This document shows, one piece after another, positions 17,658 to 26,463 of a DNA stretch of 48,290 nucleotides. How positions within the stretch are numbered: the first letter of the stretch is position 1; each line of letters begins with the position of its first letter. The position numbers and the translations under genes were made by a program. The DNA is taken from NCBI RefSeq assembly GCF_030532265.1, contig NZ_JAUNLM010000013.1, forward strand, positions 1-48,290, written 5' to 3'. The notes under the pieces were generated by a model, which had not been told where the DNA came from, made no database searches, and saw nothing but the letters and a program-made list of their open reading frames with translations. This DNA comes from Clostridium sp. (GTDB lineage Bacteria > Bacillota > Clostridia > Clostridiales > Clostridiaceae).

Positions 17658-18431
17658 CTATTTTCTCTCTCTAATTACAGGAGCTCCTTCAAAACTTACA
17701 TCTATATATCCATTTTTCATATCAACTTTTTGTTCTTTTAACCCACTTAAAATATTTAGAGCATCATTCATTTTTTTAACTAAATCATCTCCATTTCCAA
17801 TCCTTACTTCAGTAGTACCAAAATATACTATTATTGAATTAAGATTTGAAACATTAACATTAGTTATATTATGTTTTGTAGTATTTGCTTGTTTTATCTT
17901 ATACAATTCTTTTAGAAAATCTTCTAACCTTGTATCATCCTTAGTGTCAATATATTTACTTCCTAAAGTTTCATTTCCAGAGTTTAACCCTGTTATTTCT
18001 ATCAAATTTTTTCCATTTAAATTATTTACTTTTTCTAAAAAAATAAAATCAGAACTTATAATATCATATCCGTTATTAGATTTTACATAATACGCTACAT
18101 TCTTTTCTGTAATATCAACTTTAAGTGTTGATGGAAACTTTCTTGATATAGAAATTTCATTTATATATGGATCTGATTTAAGTTTTGTTTTTATATCATT
18201 ACTTTTAACAAAAAATATATTTTCTCCCTTAACACCTTGAAGTTTATCAACTATAAGATTTTTAGAAATTAATTTATTTCCACTTACTTCTATATTCTTT
18301 ATTAAAAACATATTTGATTTTGTGATAAATAATCCTAATGCAACTAATATTAAAATTAATATAAAAATACTTCGCTTTATCATCCTTTTCCGTCTAGCTT
18401 TTTTTATATATCTATTTTCTGATGTTCCCAT
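17658..18431 (-). CDS. ftsQ: Cell division protein FtsQ/DivIB
   Basis: FtsQ/DivIB is a bitopic divisome protein that recruits FtsL/FtsB and the septal synthase. The 257-residue product has a basic cytoplasmic tail (KKARRKRMIKR), one transmembrane helix (about 21-41), and a POTRA domain starting with MFLIKNIEVSGNKLISKNLI and including RKFPSTLKVDITEKNVAYYV, then the beta domain. A GTG at 18449 would add six residues. The ATG at 18431, behind AGGT, looks better. It heads the ftsQ-DUF881-sbp-DUF881 unit. Confidence 0.93.
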   Translation of the reverse strand: MGTSENRYIKKARRKRMIKRSIFILILILVALGLFITKSNMFLIKNIEVSGNKLISKNLIVDKLQGVKGENIFFVKSNDIKTKLKSDPYINEISISRKFPSTLKVDITEKNVAYYVKSNNGYDIISSDFIFLEKVNNLNGKNLIEITGLNSGNETLGSKYIDTKDDTRLEDFLKELYKIKQANTTKHNITNVNVSNLNSIIVYFGTTEVRIGNGDDLVKKMNDALNILSGLKEQKVDMKNGYIDVSFEGAPVIRERK

Positions 18432-18470
18432 ACATTTACCTATCCTCACATATTTTATATATACATTAAT

Positions 18471-18479
18471 ATAATACCA
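18471..18479 (-). promoter_or_regulatory. Possible extended -10 promoter for ftsQ
   Basis: On the minus strand TGGTATTAT forms a TGn-extended -10 element about 40 bases before ftsQ. A TTGATG lies 20 bases upstream, too far for a standard -35. The ftsW terminator upstream implies that ftsQ needs its own promoter. Confidence 0.4.
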
Positions 18480-18543
18480 TTGTTCATATAAATTTTCATC
18501 AAAAAATTCTTAACAAGGAATTAATTATTTTATATTGCCCATT

Positions 18544-18579
18544 AAAAAACTTAGTAGTGTTATCACTACTAAGCCTTTT
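18544..18579. terminator. Terminator built on the ftsW/spoVE stop codon
   Basis: A 10-bp perfect stem (18550-18559 with 18564-18573) around a four-base loop is flanked by A and T runs. On the minus strand the stem begins in the TAG stop codon, giving TAG TAG TGA in frame before a T-run. Confidence 0.88.
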
Positions 18580-19717
18580 TTTCATTTATATTCTTAATCT
18601 TTTCTTTGCCTTCAACTTGTCTTGATATATTAAGTAATATACCCATAGCTATTAAGTTGATTACAAGGGATGTTCCTCCATAACTTATAAATGGTAGTGG
18701 AACTCCTGTTACTGGCATTGATCCAGTAACAACAGCTATATTTATTATAGATTGTACTGCTATAACGGATGTTATTCCTATAGCTAAAAGACTTCCAAAA
18801 GTATCCCTAGCTTTTATAGCAACTCTTATTCCTCTCCAAACAAATACAACAAATAATAATATGATTACTATACAACCTATTAACCCTAATTCTTCTCCTA
18901 TTATAGAAAATATAAAGTCATTATGTGGCTCTGGCATATAAAGCATCTTTTGTCTTGATTGCCCAAGTCCTAAACCTGTTACTCCACCAGCTCCTAATGC
19001 ATAGAATGACTGTATTAATTGATATCCATTTCCTGCTGGATCCTTCCAAGGATTTATAAAATTTAACATTCTTGCTCTTCTATACGGTTCTAAAAATGCA
19101 AATGCTGCTGCCGCCGCTCCTAAAGTTGGCATAACAAGGCCAAACATATGCTGATTTCTAGCACCTGATGAATATACCATTATAAACGTAACAATCATAA
19201 TAACTGAAGCTATACTTAAATTTTTCTCAGCAAGTACTAAACCTGCAAATATACCAGCAATTAAAAAGCAAGGAATTACACCTTTTTTTAGACTTTTTAC
19301 ATAATCTCCTTTTCTTTCTAAAAACATTGCTAAATAAAGTACAACTACATATTTTGCAAGTTCTGAAGGTTGAAATGAAAGTGGTCCAAGTTGAATCCAT
19401 CTTTTTGCTCCATTAACACCCGGAAAAGCAAAAACAGCTAATAATGCTAATATAGTTATTGGGATTAATGGTAGTATTATCTTCTTAAGCTTATGATAAT
19501 CTACTGACATCATAATCATCATAGATACAACACCTAAAACACTCCATATAAGCTGTCTTTTCAAATAATGCATACTATCATTATTATGAAACATAGCATA
19601 ATAAGAACTTGCTGAATATACCATTACAACCCCAACAGCAAGTAATAATATTATGGTACAAAACACACCATAATCAATTTCACCCATTCTCTTCCCTTTG
19701 GGTCTTAATTTTCTCAT
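18569..19717 (-). CDS. ftsW: SEDS-family septal peptidoglycan polymerase FtsW/SpoVE
   Basis: This is a glycosyltransferase that polymerises lipid II with a class B PBP, here probably the SpoVD/FtsI protein encoded upstream. The 382 residues show about ten membrane segments and SEDS motifs VMVYSASSYYA, GPLSFQPSELAKY, NPWKDPAGNGYQLIQSFYALG, and LPFISYGGTS near the end. The length fits. It is the only SEDS gene in the window. Clostridia often use this locus for both division and sporulation, so I cannot separate FtsW from SpoVE. GGAGG lies nine bases before the ATG. Confidence 0.92.
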   Translation of the reverse strand: MRKLRPKGKRMGEIDYGVFCTIILLLAVGVVMVYSASSYYAMFHNNDSMHYLKRQLIWSVLGVVSMMIMMSVDYHKLKKIILPLIPITILALLAVFAFPGVNGAKRWIQLGPLSFQPSELAKYVVVLYLAMFLERKGDYVKSLKKGVIPCFLIAGIFAGLVLAEKNLSIASVIMIVTFIMVYSSGARNQHMFGLVMPTLGAAAAAFAFLEPYRRARMLNFINPWKDPAGNGYQLIQSFYALGAGGVTGLGLGQSRQKMLYMPEPHNDFIFSIIGEELGLIGCIVIILLFVVFVWRGIRVAIKARDTFGSLLAIGITSVIAVQSIINIAVVTGSMPVTGVPLPFISYGGTSLVINLIAMGILLNISRQVEGKEKIKNINEKKA

Positions 19718-19742
19718 ACAAAACTTCCTCCGCTATATATTA

Positions 19743-20723
19743 TTAAAGTGATAAACCTCCTATAATACAAAGGATAATAGTTACTAATGAAAATACAAAT
19801 ACTACTTTCTTTTCTGACCAGCCTAATTGTTCAAAATGATGATGAACTGGAGCCATTTTAAATACTCTTTTACCAGTTGTTTTAAATGAAACTACTTGTA
19901 TTATTACTGATAAAGTTTCGAAAACATATATTCCTCCAACTATTGCAAGAATAATTGGATTCTTTAAAAGTAAAGCTATACTTGCAACAGCACCACCTAA
20001 TGCTAATGACCCAGTATCACCCATAAATATTTTTGCTGGATATTTATTATATTTTAAGAAACCTAAAAGTGCTCCTATTAAAGCTACACAAAATACTGTT
20101 ATTTGATAATTACCTTGTGTATAAGACATTATACTAAAGAATATTAAAACTATAACTGTAACACTTGAAGCTAATCCATCTAAACCATCAGTAAGATTTA
20201 CAGCATTTGTCGCTCCTGCATAATATAAAATTACAAATGGAATATATATTATTCCAAGGTTTAAATCTATTCCTAAGAATGGAATTACTATACTTGTTCC
20301 AAGAACATTATAGCTATAATAAGCCATTGCTATTGAAAATAATAAAAGTAATAACATCTTTTGCCATGCTCTTAATCCTAAGTTATTTTTGTGTATTATC
20401 TTTAACATATCATCTAAAAATCCAATAAACCCAAAAGCTATCATTGAATATAATATTATCATACCTTCATCTGATAATTTATATCTCATAACAAACATTA
20501 CAATTGTAACTGATATTATGAATATAACTCCTCCCATTGTTGGAGTACCAGCTTTTTTAAAATGGCTTTTTGGCCCCTCTTCTCTTATGTTTTGGCCAAA
20601 CTTAAATTTGTGTAGCATTGGTATAAATATTGGTCCTAATACTATTGATATAACAAAACCTAATACTAACGCTAATGCTAATACCATAAATGGACTACTA
20701 AAACTACTTAAAAATTCCCCCAT
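19743..20723 (-). CDS. mraY: Phospho-N-acetylmuramoyl-pentapeptide transferase (lipid I synthesis)
   Basis: MraY transfers phospho-MurNAc-pentapeptide to undecaprenyl phosphate. The 326-residue membrane protein has about ten transmembrane segments and the catalytic motifs [10 protein letters not shown] (about 56-65), [27 protein letters not shown] (about 173-185), [12 protein letters not shown] and [13 protein letters not shown]. The ATG at 20723 is the only plausible start; no ATG, GTG or TTG lies in frame between it and an upstream stop. Its Shine-Dalgarno is 31 bases away, across a hairpin, as described in a separate entry. Confidence 0.97.
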   Translation of the reverse strand: MGEFLSSFSSPFMVLALALVLGFVISIVLGPIFIPMLHKFKFGQNIREEGPKSHFKKAGTPTMGGVIFIISVTIVMFVMRYKLSDEGMIILYSMIAFGFIGFLDDMLKIIHKNNLGLRAWQKMLLLLLFSIAMAYYSYNVLGTSIVIPFLGIDLNLGIIYIPFVILYYAGATNAVNLTDGLDGLASSVTVIVLIFFSIMSYTQGNYQITVFCVALIGALLGFLKYNKYPAKIFMGDTGSLALGGAVASIALLLKNPIILAIVGGIYVFETLSVIIQVVSFKTTGKRVFKMAPVHHHFEQLGWSEKKVVFVFSLVTIILCIIGGLSL

Positions 20724-20764
20724 CTTTACTACTAAAGAAATCTACTTTAGTAGTTCACCTCCTT
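20724..20764 (-). promoter_or_regulatory. Hairpin-spaced Shine-Dalgarno of mraY
   Basis: In mRNA order: AAGGAGGTGA (20764-20755), a perfect ten-base complement of the 16S 3' end; then ACTACTAAAG, a seven-base loop and CTTTAGTAGT (20754-20728), a perfect 10-bp hairpin; then AAAG and the ATG. Folding the hairpin leaves about seven bases between GGAGG and ATG, the normal spacing. No other start codon lies at the right distance from the Shine-Dalgarno. It begins five bases after the murF stop. Confidence 0.8.
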
Positions 20765-20769
20765 CGTTG

Positions 20770-22128
20770 TTATTTTATATTTTTTAATTCTTCGACTATT
20801 TCTTCGAATTTTTCTCCTCTTGATGCTTTAACTAATACTACATCCCCAGGTTTAATAATTGAATTTAAGTCGTTTATTAAATTTACCTTTGTATTATATA
20901 ATTTTATTTTATCTTTTTCAAAACCTTCTTTGAAATCATCTATATGTTCACCACATGATACAAGTAAATCAACTCTATCTTTTGCATACTCTCCAACTTC
21001 TTTATGACATCTATTAGCTTCATCACCTAATTCTCTCATAGTGCCTAGTATTGCAATTTTTCTTTTTCCTTCTCTATTTTTTAATACATCAAGAGCTGCT
21101 TTCATAGAATCTGGACTAGCATTATAACAATCATTAATTATTTCTATTCCAAATTCATTTTCTATAAATTCTAATCTCATAGATGTAGCCTCTAAATTTT
21201 TAAGACCTTCTTTTATTTCATCTACTGTTAAACCTAATTTATATGATGCAGCAATACCTAGTAAAGCATTTAGAACGTTATGAATACCTACCATTGGTAA
21301 TGTTATTGTATTCATTTCTCCATTATAGTTAAAATCAAAAGATGTTGTTTCTTTATCTAATTTAATATTTTTAGCAAAATAATTACAATTTTGATTATAT
21401 CCAATATTTATTATTTCATACATATTGCTATTAACAGTTTGAAGCATATCATCTTCACTATTTAATATAAGAATATTATTTTTATTAAAGAAATCAGTTA
21501 TTTCCATCTTCGCTTTTAATATATTTTCTCTAGTTTTTAAATTTTCTATATGAGAAACTCCTATATTAGTTATCATAGCAATATCAGGCTTTGCACATTC
21601 GGCAAGATTATGAATTTCATTAAAATTACTCATTCCCATTTCAAGAACAGCAACATCAATTGAACTATCAAGTTCTAATACCATAAGTGGAAGTCCTATT
21701 TCATTATTAAAATTCCCTTTTGTTTTAAAAACTTTATATTTTCCACTTAAAAACGCACTTACCAAATCTTTAGTAGATGTTTTTCCTGTAGACCCTGTTA
21801 TGGCAACTACTTTTATTCCTAACTTTTCTCTATATCCTCTTGCAATGCTTAATAAAGCCTTCTTTGTATCTTTAACTTTAATTACAATACCATTTATTTC
21901 TTCTTCATTATATAAAACTTCATCAACTATAGCTATTGAAGCACCCTTTTCGAAAGCTTCCTTAACATACTTATTTCCATTAAAATTCTCACCTTTTAAT
22001 GCTAAAAATATATTATCTTTTTCAATTTTTCTAGTATCAGTTGATAATTTATTGAATTTTTTATTTTTATTATTTAAAATTATTTCTCCTTCGCTATATT
22101 TTAGTAACTCCTCAAATGTCATTTCCAT
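20770..22128 (-). CDS. murF: UDP-MurNAc-tripeptide-D-alanyl-D-alanine ligase
   Basis: MurF adds D-Ala-D-Ala to UDP-MurNAc-tripeptide. The 452 residues contain the ATP loop AITGSTGKTSTKD (about 108-120), KGNFNNEIGLPLMVL (about 137-151), EMGMSNFNEI and the late NDCYNASPDSMKAAL (about 313-327), which are Mur ligase landmarks specific to MurF. The three usual domains fit the length. AGGGGTG lies before the ATG, 13 bases after murE. Confidence 0.97.
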   Translation of the reverse strand: MEMTFEELLKYSEGEIILNNKNKKFNKLSTDTRKIEKDNIFLALKGENFNGNKYVKEAFEKGASIAIVDEVLYNEEEINGIVIKVKDTKKALLSIARGYREKLGIKVVAITGSTGKTSTKDLVSAFLSGKYKVFKTKGNFNNEIGLPLMVLELDSSIDVAVLEMGMSNFNEIHNLAECAKPDIAMITNIGVSHIENLKTRENILKAKMEITDFFNKNNILILNSEDDMLQTVNSNMYEIINIGYNQNCNYFAKNIKLDKETTSFDFNYNGEMNTITLPMVGIHNVLNALLGIAASYKLGLTVDEIKEGLKNLEATSMRLEFIENEFGIEIINDCYNASPDSMKAALDVLKNREGKRKIAILGTMRELGDEANRCHKEVGEYAKDRVDLLVSCGEHIDDFKEGFEKDKIKLYNTKVNLINDLNSIIKPGDVVLVKASRGEKFEEIVEELKNIK

Positions 22129-22141
22129 AATAACTACACCC

Positions 22142-23599
22142 CTAGTTCTTTTTTAAAATTTCATCTATTACTTCTCTTTCATCAAAATGAATTGTTTTAT
22201 CTTTTAAAATTTGATACGTTTCATGACCTTTACCTGCTATAACAATTACATCATCTTTTTTAGCAATATTTATAGCCTTTTCTATAGCTTCGTATCTACT
22301 TGTTATTTTAATAAAATTATCTTTATCTATTCCTTGTATTACATCTTTTATAATTAATTCAGGTTCTTCACTTCTTGGATTATCTGATGTAATTATTGCA
22401 ATATCTGAATAATCTACACCTATTTTTCCCATTTGTGGTCTCTTGACTTTATCCCTATCTCCACCGCAACCAAATACTGATATTAAATTTCCTTTAGTAA
22501 ATTGTCTTGCAGTTTTTAATATATTTTCTAATCCATCTGGAGTATGTGCATAATCTATTATTATTTCAAATGGAAGATTATACTTTCTAGCTACCCTTTC
22601 ACATCTACCTGGTACAACTATTTCTTTTAATCCTTTTTTTATATTTTCTAATGATATACCAAGTGAATAACATGCACCAATAGCCCCTAATGCATTATAT
22701 ACGTTATATTCCCCTGGAATAGGAAGTAGAATATTTTTTTCTCTCTCATCTTTAACTTTTAAATCAAATATTATGTCCATACTTTCTAGCTTTTCATTTT
22801 CAGCCTTTATATCAGCATTATTTTTTATACTGTAAGTTAAGTAATTATTTATATTTTCTTTTTCTAAATCTTTTGTTATTCTATTACCATATTTATCATC
22901 TATATTTATTATACTTACTTCTGTTCTTTCAAACAATTTATATTTTGCTTTATAGTAATTTTCAAATGTTTTATGAAAATCTAAATGATCTCTTGTTAAA
23001 TTAGTAAAGATTGAAGTTTTAAACTTCACTCCATAAACTCTATCTAATTCTAAAGAATGTGAAGATACTTCCATAACACAATATTTAACACCTTCGTTTA
23101 CCATATTACAAAATAATTCTTGTAACTCCAATGATTCTGGTGTTGTTCTTTCTGATTTTATTTGCTTATCCCCTATGTAGTTAGCAATAGTTCCTATAAG
23201 TCCTACCTTTTCTCCTAAACTTTCTAATATACTTTTTATCATAAAGGCTGTTGTAGTTTTACCATTAGTTCCTGTTATACCTATTATTTCTAATTTTTCA
23301 GAAGGTCTTCCATAGTAATTAGCTCCTATACTTGCAAGTGCTTTTCTTGTATCATCAAATTTTATTATTGTAACATCTTCATTTATATTTATTTCATCTT
23401 GACAAATAATAACTTTAGCACCTTTTTTTATTGCACTATCTACAAATTTATGTCCATCACTTTCAAATCCCTTTATACATACAAAAACATCTTTATCTTG
23501 TACTTTTCTACTATCATAGTTAATTTTATTTATTTCTCTATCTATATCCCCTTTTATTAATTTATAATTTAACCCATCTAATAATTTAGCTAAATTCAT
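22142..23599 (-). CDS. murE: UDP-MurNAc-L-alanyl-D-glutamate-2,6-diaminopimelate ligase
   Basis: MurE adds the third residue of the stem peptide. The 485-residue protein has the ATP loop [14 protein letters not shown] (about 107-120), the carbamylated-Lys region around [11 protein letters not shown], and SDNPRSEEP (about 404-412). The DNPR motif indicates a meso-diaminopimelate-adding enzyme rather than a lysine-adding one, consistent with dapF in the window. AAAGGAG precedes the ATG. A terminator-like hairpin separates it from spoVD upstream. Confidence 0.97.
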   Translation of the reverse strand: MNLAKLLDGLNYKLIKGDIDREINKINYDSRKVQDKDVFVCIKGFESDGHKFVDSAIKKGAKVIICQDEININEDVTIIKFDDTRKALASIGANYYGRPSEKLEIIGITGTNGKTTTAFMIKSILESLGEKVGLIGTIANYIGDKQIKSERTTPESLELQELFCNMVNEGVKYCVMEVSSHSLELDRVYGVKFKTSIFTNLTRDHLDFHKTFENYYKAKYKLFERTEVSIINIDDKYGNRITKDLEKENINNYLTYSIKNNADIKAENEKLESMDIIFDLKVKDEREKNILLPIPGEYNVYNALGAIGACYSLGISLENIKKGLKEIVVPGRCERVARKYNLPFEIIIDYAHTPDGLENILKTARQFTKGNLISVFGCGGDRDKVKRPQMGKIGVDYSDIAIITSDNPRSEEPELIIKDVIQGIDKDNFIKITSRYEAIEKAINIAKKDDVIVIAGKGHETYQILKDKTIHFDEREVIDEILKKN

Positions 23600-23659
23600 T
23601 TAATCATCTCCTTTAATAATATGCACTTTACTTAGCTATAATTACATTTACTCTTTAAA

Positions 23660-23690
23660 ATAGCATGTAAGGATAACCCTTACATGCTAT
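23660..23690 (-). terminator. Terminator-like hairpin between spoVD/ftsI and murE
   Basis: A 13-bp perfect stem (23660-23672 with 23678-23690) around a five-base loop is followed on the minus strand by TTTTAAA. The tail is weak, so it may be a partial terminator or an RNA processing and stability element inside the cluster. Confidence 0.65.
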
Positions 23691-23704
23691 AACAATTAAA
23701 GAAT

Positions 23705-25900
23705 CTAATCTTTATAATCTGAATTTAATGTTAACTTAACACTAGTTCCCTTATTAATTAATTCTCCACTAGGTACATTTTGATCAGTTACTTTGCCTTC
23801 ACCTTCAAAAATAGCAGATATTCCAAGACCTTTTAAAAGATTTGATGCAGCATCTTTTGAGTACCCTCTAACATCAGGCATTATAACAGCTTCTTTGTTA
23901 TTATCATTTCCATTAGTATATAATGTTACCTTAGTACCTTCCTTAACTGAATAGCCTGGATATGGTTTAACACTCTTTACTGTTGTTCCATTTCCTTCTA
24001 TATTATAATCTAACTTTGAATCTTTTAAAATCTTTTTAGCCTCTTCAATACTTTTACCTCTTACTTCTGGTATTATAGCATCTCTAATTATAGCTGAATC
24101 ATTCTCTTTAGAAAAGTCACTTTCTAAATAATTAAAAATATCAGTAAATAAAGATTTTGCCACAGGACTTGTTACAACCCCAGCATAATATGCTCCATTA
24201 CTTGGTTCATCAATTGTTATCATAACTGTTATCTTTGGATCACTAACTGGAGCCATACCTACAAATGAAGATATATATTTACCTTGTTCATAAGTACCAT
24301 TCTCTGGATTAACCTTTTGAGCAGTACCAGTTTTTCCACCAATATGATATCCTTCTATAAATGTACCCTTTGCAGAACCTGCTGTAACAACTCTTTCTAA
24401 GTATTGTCTAAGTTGTGCTGTAGTCTCTTTATCTGAAACAGCCTTCTCTGTTGGCTCAAACTTTCTATCTACTACCTCAACTCCACTATCATCTTTATGA
24501 GTTATTTCTTTCATAATATGAGGTTGTATTAATGTACCACCATTTGCAATAGCATTAAAGGCAGACATATATTGAACAGAATTTACAGTATTAGTTTGTC
24601 CAAATGATATTGTAGCTAAATCTGTTGCTGAAATATTTTTAGGATTCTTTATTATTCCTGATGCTTCTCCAGGAAGGTCTATACCGCTTTTTTTACCAAA
24701 TCCATATTTATCAATATATTTATATAATTTATCTTTACCAATCTTTTCACCAAGTTCCATAAATCCTACGTTACATGAATTTTGAATTATTTCAGGAAAT
24801 GTCAACTTACCATGTCCTGTAGTTTTCCAACATTTTATTTTTCTTTTTCCAAATGTTAAACCTCCGTTACATACAAATGTATCGTCTGGTTTTACAACAC
24901 CTTCTTGCATAGCAGCAATTGCCGTTATTACTTTAAAAATTGAACCTGGTTCAAATGTATCATTTACAAGTCTATTTCTCCACATTTTTTGAACTTTATC
25001 ATACTCTGTTTTTCCTGTAAATTTATCAGCACCTTCAAAAGGATTATTAGGGTTAAAATCTGGCTTATTTGCCATAGCTAATATTTCACCATTTTTAGGA
25101 TTAAATACTAAAACTGATGTTGCTTTTGCCTTATTATCCTTTAAAGCTTTTTCTGCTGCCTTTTCTGCAAAAAACTGAATATTTTCATCTATAGTTAAAA
25201 CAACATCTTTTCCTTCAACTGGAGGAACAAATTTTGATATTGTATATGGTAAATCATTACTCTTACTATCTAATTCTGCAATTCTCATTCCTGGTATTCC
25301 TGATAATTCTTTATTATATTGAAGTTCTACTCCCGTTAATCCTTGACCATCTATATTAGTACTACCTAAAAGATGAGCTGCAAAATTATTATTTGGATAA
25401 TATCTCTTTGTATCTGGTGAAACTATAACACCATGTATTTTTAAATCTTTAACTTTATCAGCTTGGTCTTTTTCTATTCTTCTCACTAAAGTTGCTGATC
25501 CAGCTGGAGCACCACTTGGTAATTTAGTTTCAAGTTTCTTTAAAACATCAGCTTCTTTCATATTAAGAGCTTCTGCTATTTTAGGTGCTATTTGACTATT
25601 TGTTAATTCATTATCTTTTAAATATGCTCTTATAGAATTTAAATCAAAATCTACTCTATATACATTTGCTGAAACAGCAAGTTCTGATCCATTTCTATCT
25701 AATATTCTTCCTCTTCTTGCATCAATCTTAACTTCACTTGTCCATTGTTCTTCAGCTCTTGCTTCATAATCTTGTCTTTTAACAATCATTATATAAGATA
25801 ATCTAATTGTCAAAACTACAAATATTAATGTTAAAAAACCTACAACGACTCCAATCCTTTTTCTAGTTAGAGCTCTATCAACAAAGCCTCTTTTTTTCAC
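23705..25900 (-). CDS. Class B penicillin-binding protein with two PASTA domains (SpoVD/FtsI)
   Basis: This is a transpeptidase that crosslinks septal or spore-cortex peptidoglycan with its SEDS partner. The 731 residues show an N-terminal membrane anchor (about 16-38), the PBP dimerisation domain beginning RRGRILDRNGSELAV, and a transpeptidase domain with SIFK, SCN and KTGTAQK as the three active-site motifs (about 331, 385 and 535). Two C-terminal PASTA units follow, opening with IPEVRGKSIEEA and MPDVRGYSKDAA. The start is GTG after GGAGGAG. Bacillus SpoVD has one PASTA domain and PBP2B has two, so the two-PASTA count does not favour a pure SpoVD. Confidence 0.94.
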   Translation of the reverse strand: MKKRGFVDRALTRKRIGVVVGFLTLIFVVLTIRLSYIMIVKRQDYEARAEEQWTSEVKIDARRGRILDRNGSELAVSANVYRVDFDLNSIRAYLKDNELTNSQIAPKIAEALNMKEADVLKKLETKLPSGAPAGSATLVRRIEKDQADKVKDLKIHGVIVSPDTKRYYPNNNFAAHLLGSTNIDGQGLTGVELQYNKELSGIPGMRIAELDSKSNDLPYTISKFVPPVEGKDVVLTIDENIQFFAEKAAEKALKDNKAKATSVLVFNPKNGEILAMANKPDFNPNNPFEGADKFTGKTEYDKVQKMWRNRLVNDTFEPGSIFKVITAIAAMQEGVVKPDDTFVCNGGLTFGKRKIKCWKTTGHGKLTFPEIIQNSCNVGFMELGEKIGKDKLYKYIDKYGFGKKSGIDLPGEASGIIKNPKNISATDLATISFGQTNTVNSVQYMSAFNAIANGGTLIQPHIMKEITHKDDSGVEVVDRKFEPTEKAVSDKETTAQLRQYLERVVTAGSAKGTFIEGYHIGGKTGTAQKVNPENGTYEQGKYISSFVGMAPVSDPKITVMITIDEPSNGAYYAGVVTSPVAKSLFTDIFNYLESDFSKENDSAIIRDAIIPEVRGKSIEEAKKILKDSKLDYNIEGNGTTVKSVKPYPGYSVKEGTKVTLYTNGNDNNKEAVIMPDVRGYSKDAASNLLKGLGISAIFEGEGKVTDQNVPSGELINKGTSVKLTLNSDYKD

Positions 25901-25930
25901 TTTAACTCCTCCGTATAATTGCTAAAACAC

Positions 25931-25967
25931 TTTGGATGCACTTTAAAATATTGAAAGTGCATCCAAA
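25931..25967 (-). terminator. Hairpin between ftsL and spoVD/ftsI
   Basis: A perfect 14-bp stem (25931-25944 with 25954-25967) has a nine-base A+T loop. On the minus strand only a short GTTTTAG follows, so termination would be partial. It lies just before the spoVD ribosome binding site. Confidence 0.5.
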
Positions 25968-25988
25968 TATTTTTTAAACTCTTTAAAT

Positions 25989-26432
25989 CTATCTTGCTAG
26001 TCTATTTAAACAATCTTTTGATAAATCGATATTTACCTTATCAGCTTTAGCTGGTGGAATCATACCTAATTTACTTTTTGCTTTTTCCTCTATTCCTTTA
26101 AGTGATGAATGTTTCAATAAATCTACCCTTAATGCTTCATTTTCATTGTTTACAACTTTTATTTCATTACTTATATTTCCAACCTGTGTTTGTAAATTAT
26201 AAACTTTTGTATCTCTCCAAATTGTAGCAACCCCTAAAACAAATATAACTAATGCAACTTGAATAGTTGAATTTATTTTTTTCTTTTTTTGTAACGTAGC
26301 TAATTTTTTCTTTTTATTGTTTTTTTGATTCTTTCTTTGCTTATCTTTTTTTATGTCATCGTATTTTCTTTGAGGTTTTACTGCAGTATTCCCTCTAACA
26401 TAATCAAAATCCTTCACTATCACTTTATTCAC
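25989..26432 (-). CDS. ftsL: FtsL-like septum protein
   Basis: This is a bitopic protein that bridges FtsQ/DivIB and the septal PBP. The 147-residue product has an unusually basic cytoplasmic tail (about 1-57, with KKDKQRKNQKNNKKKK), one transmembrane helix (about 59-75) and a short extracytoplasmic coiled coil with the LRVDLLKHSSLKGIEEKAKS segment. Sequence identity among FtsL proteins is low, and the position between rsmH and the PBP gene is the main evidence. The start is probably the GTG at 26432, close to AAGGGG. Confidence 0.85.
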   Translation of the reverse strand: MNKVIVKDFDYVRGNTAVKPQRKYDDIKKDKQRKNQKNNKKKKLATLQKKKKINSTIQVALVIFVLGVATIWRDTKVYNLQTQVGNISNEIKVVNNENEALRVDLLKHSSLKGIEEKAKSKLGMIPPAKADKVNIDLSKDCLNRLAR

Positions 26433-26463
26433 ATCCCCTTAAAATTATAACATAATATTTTAA

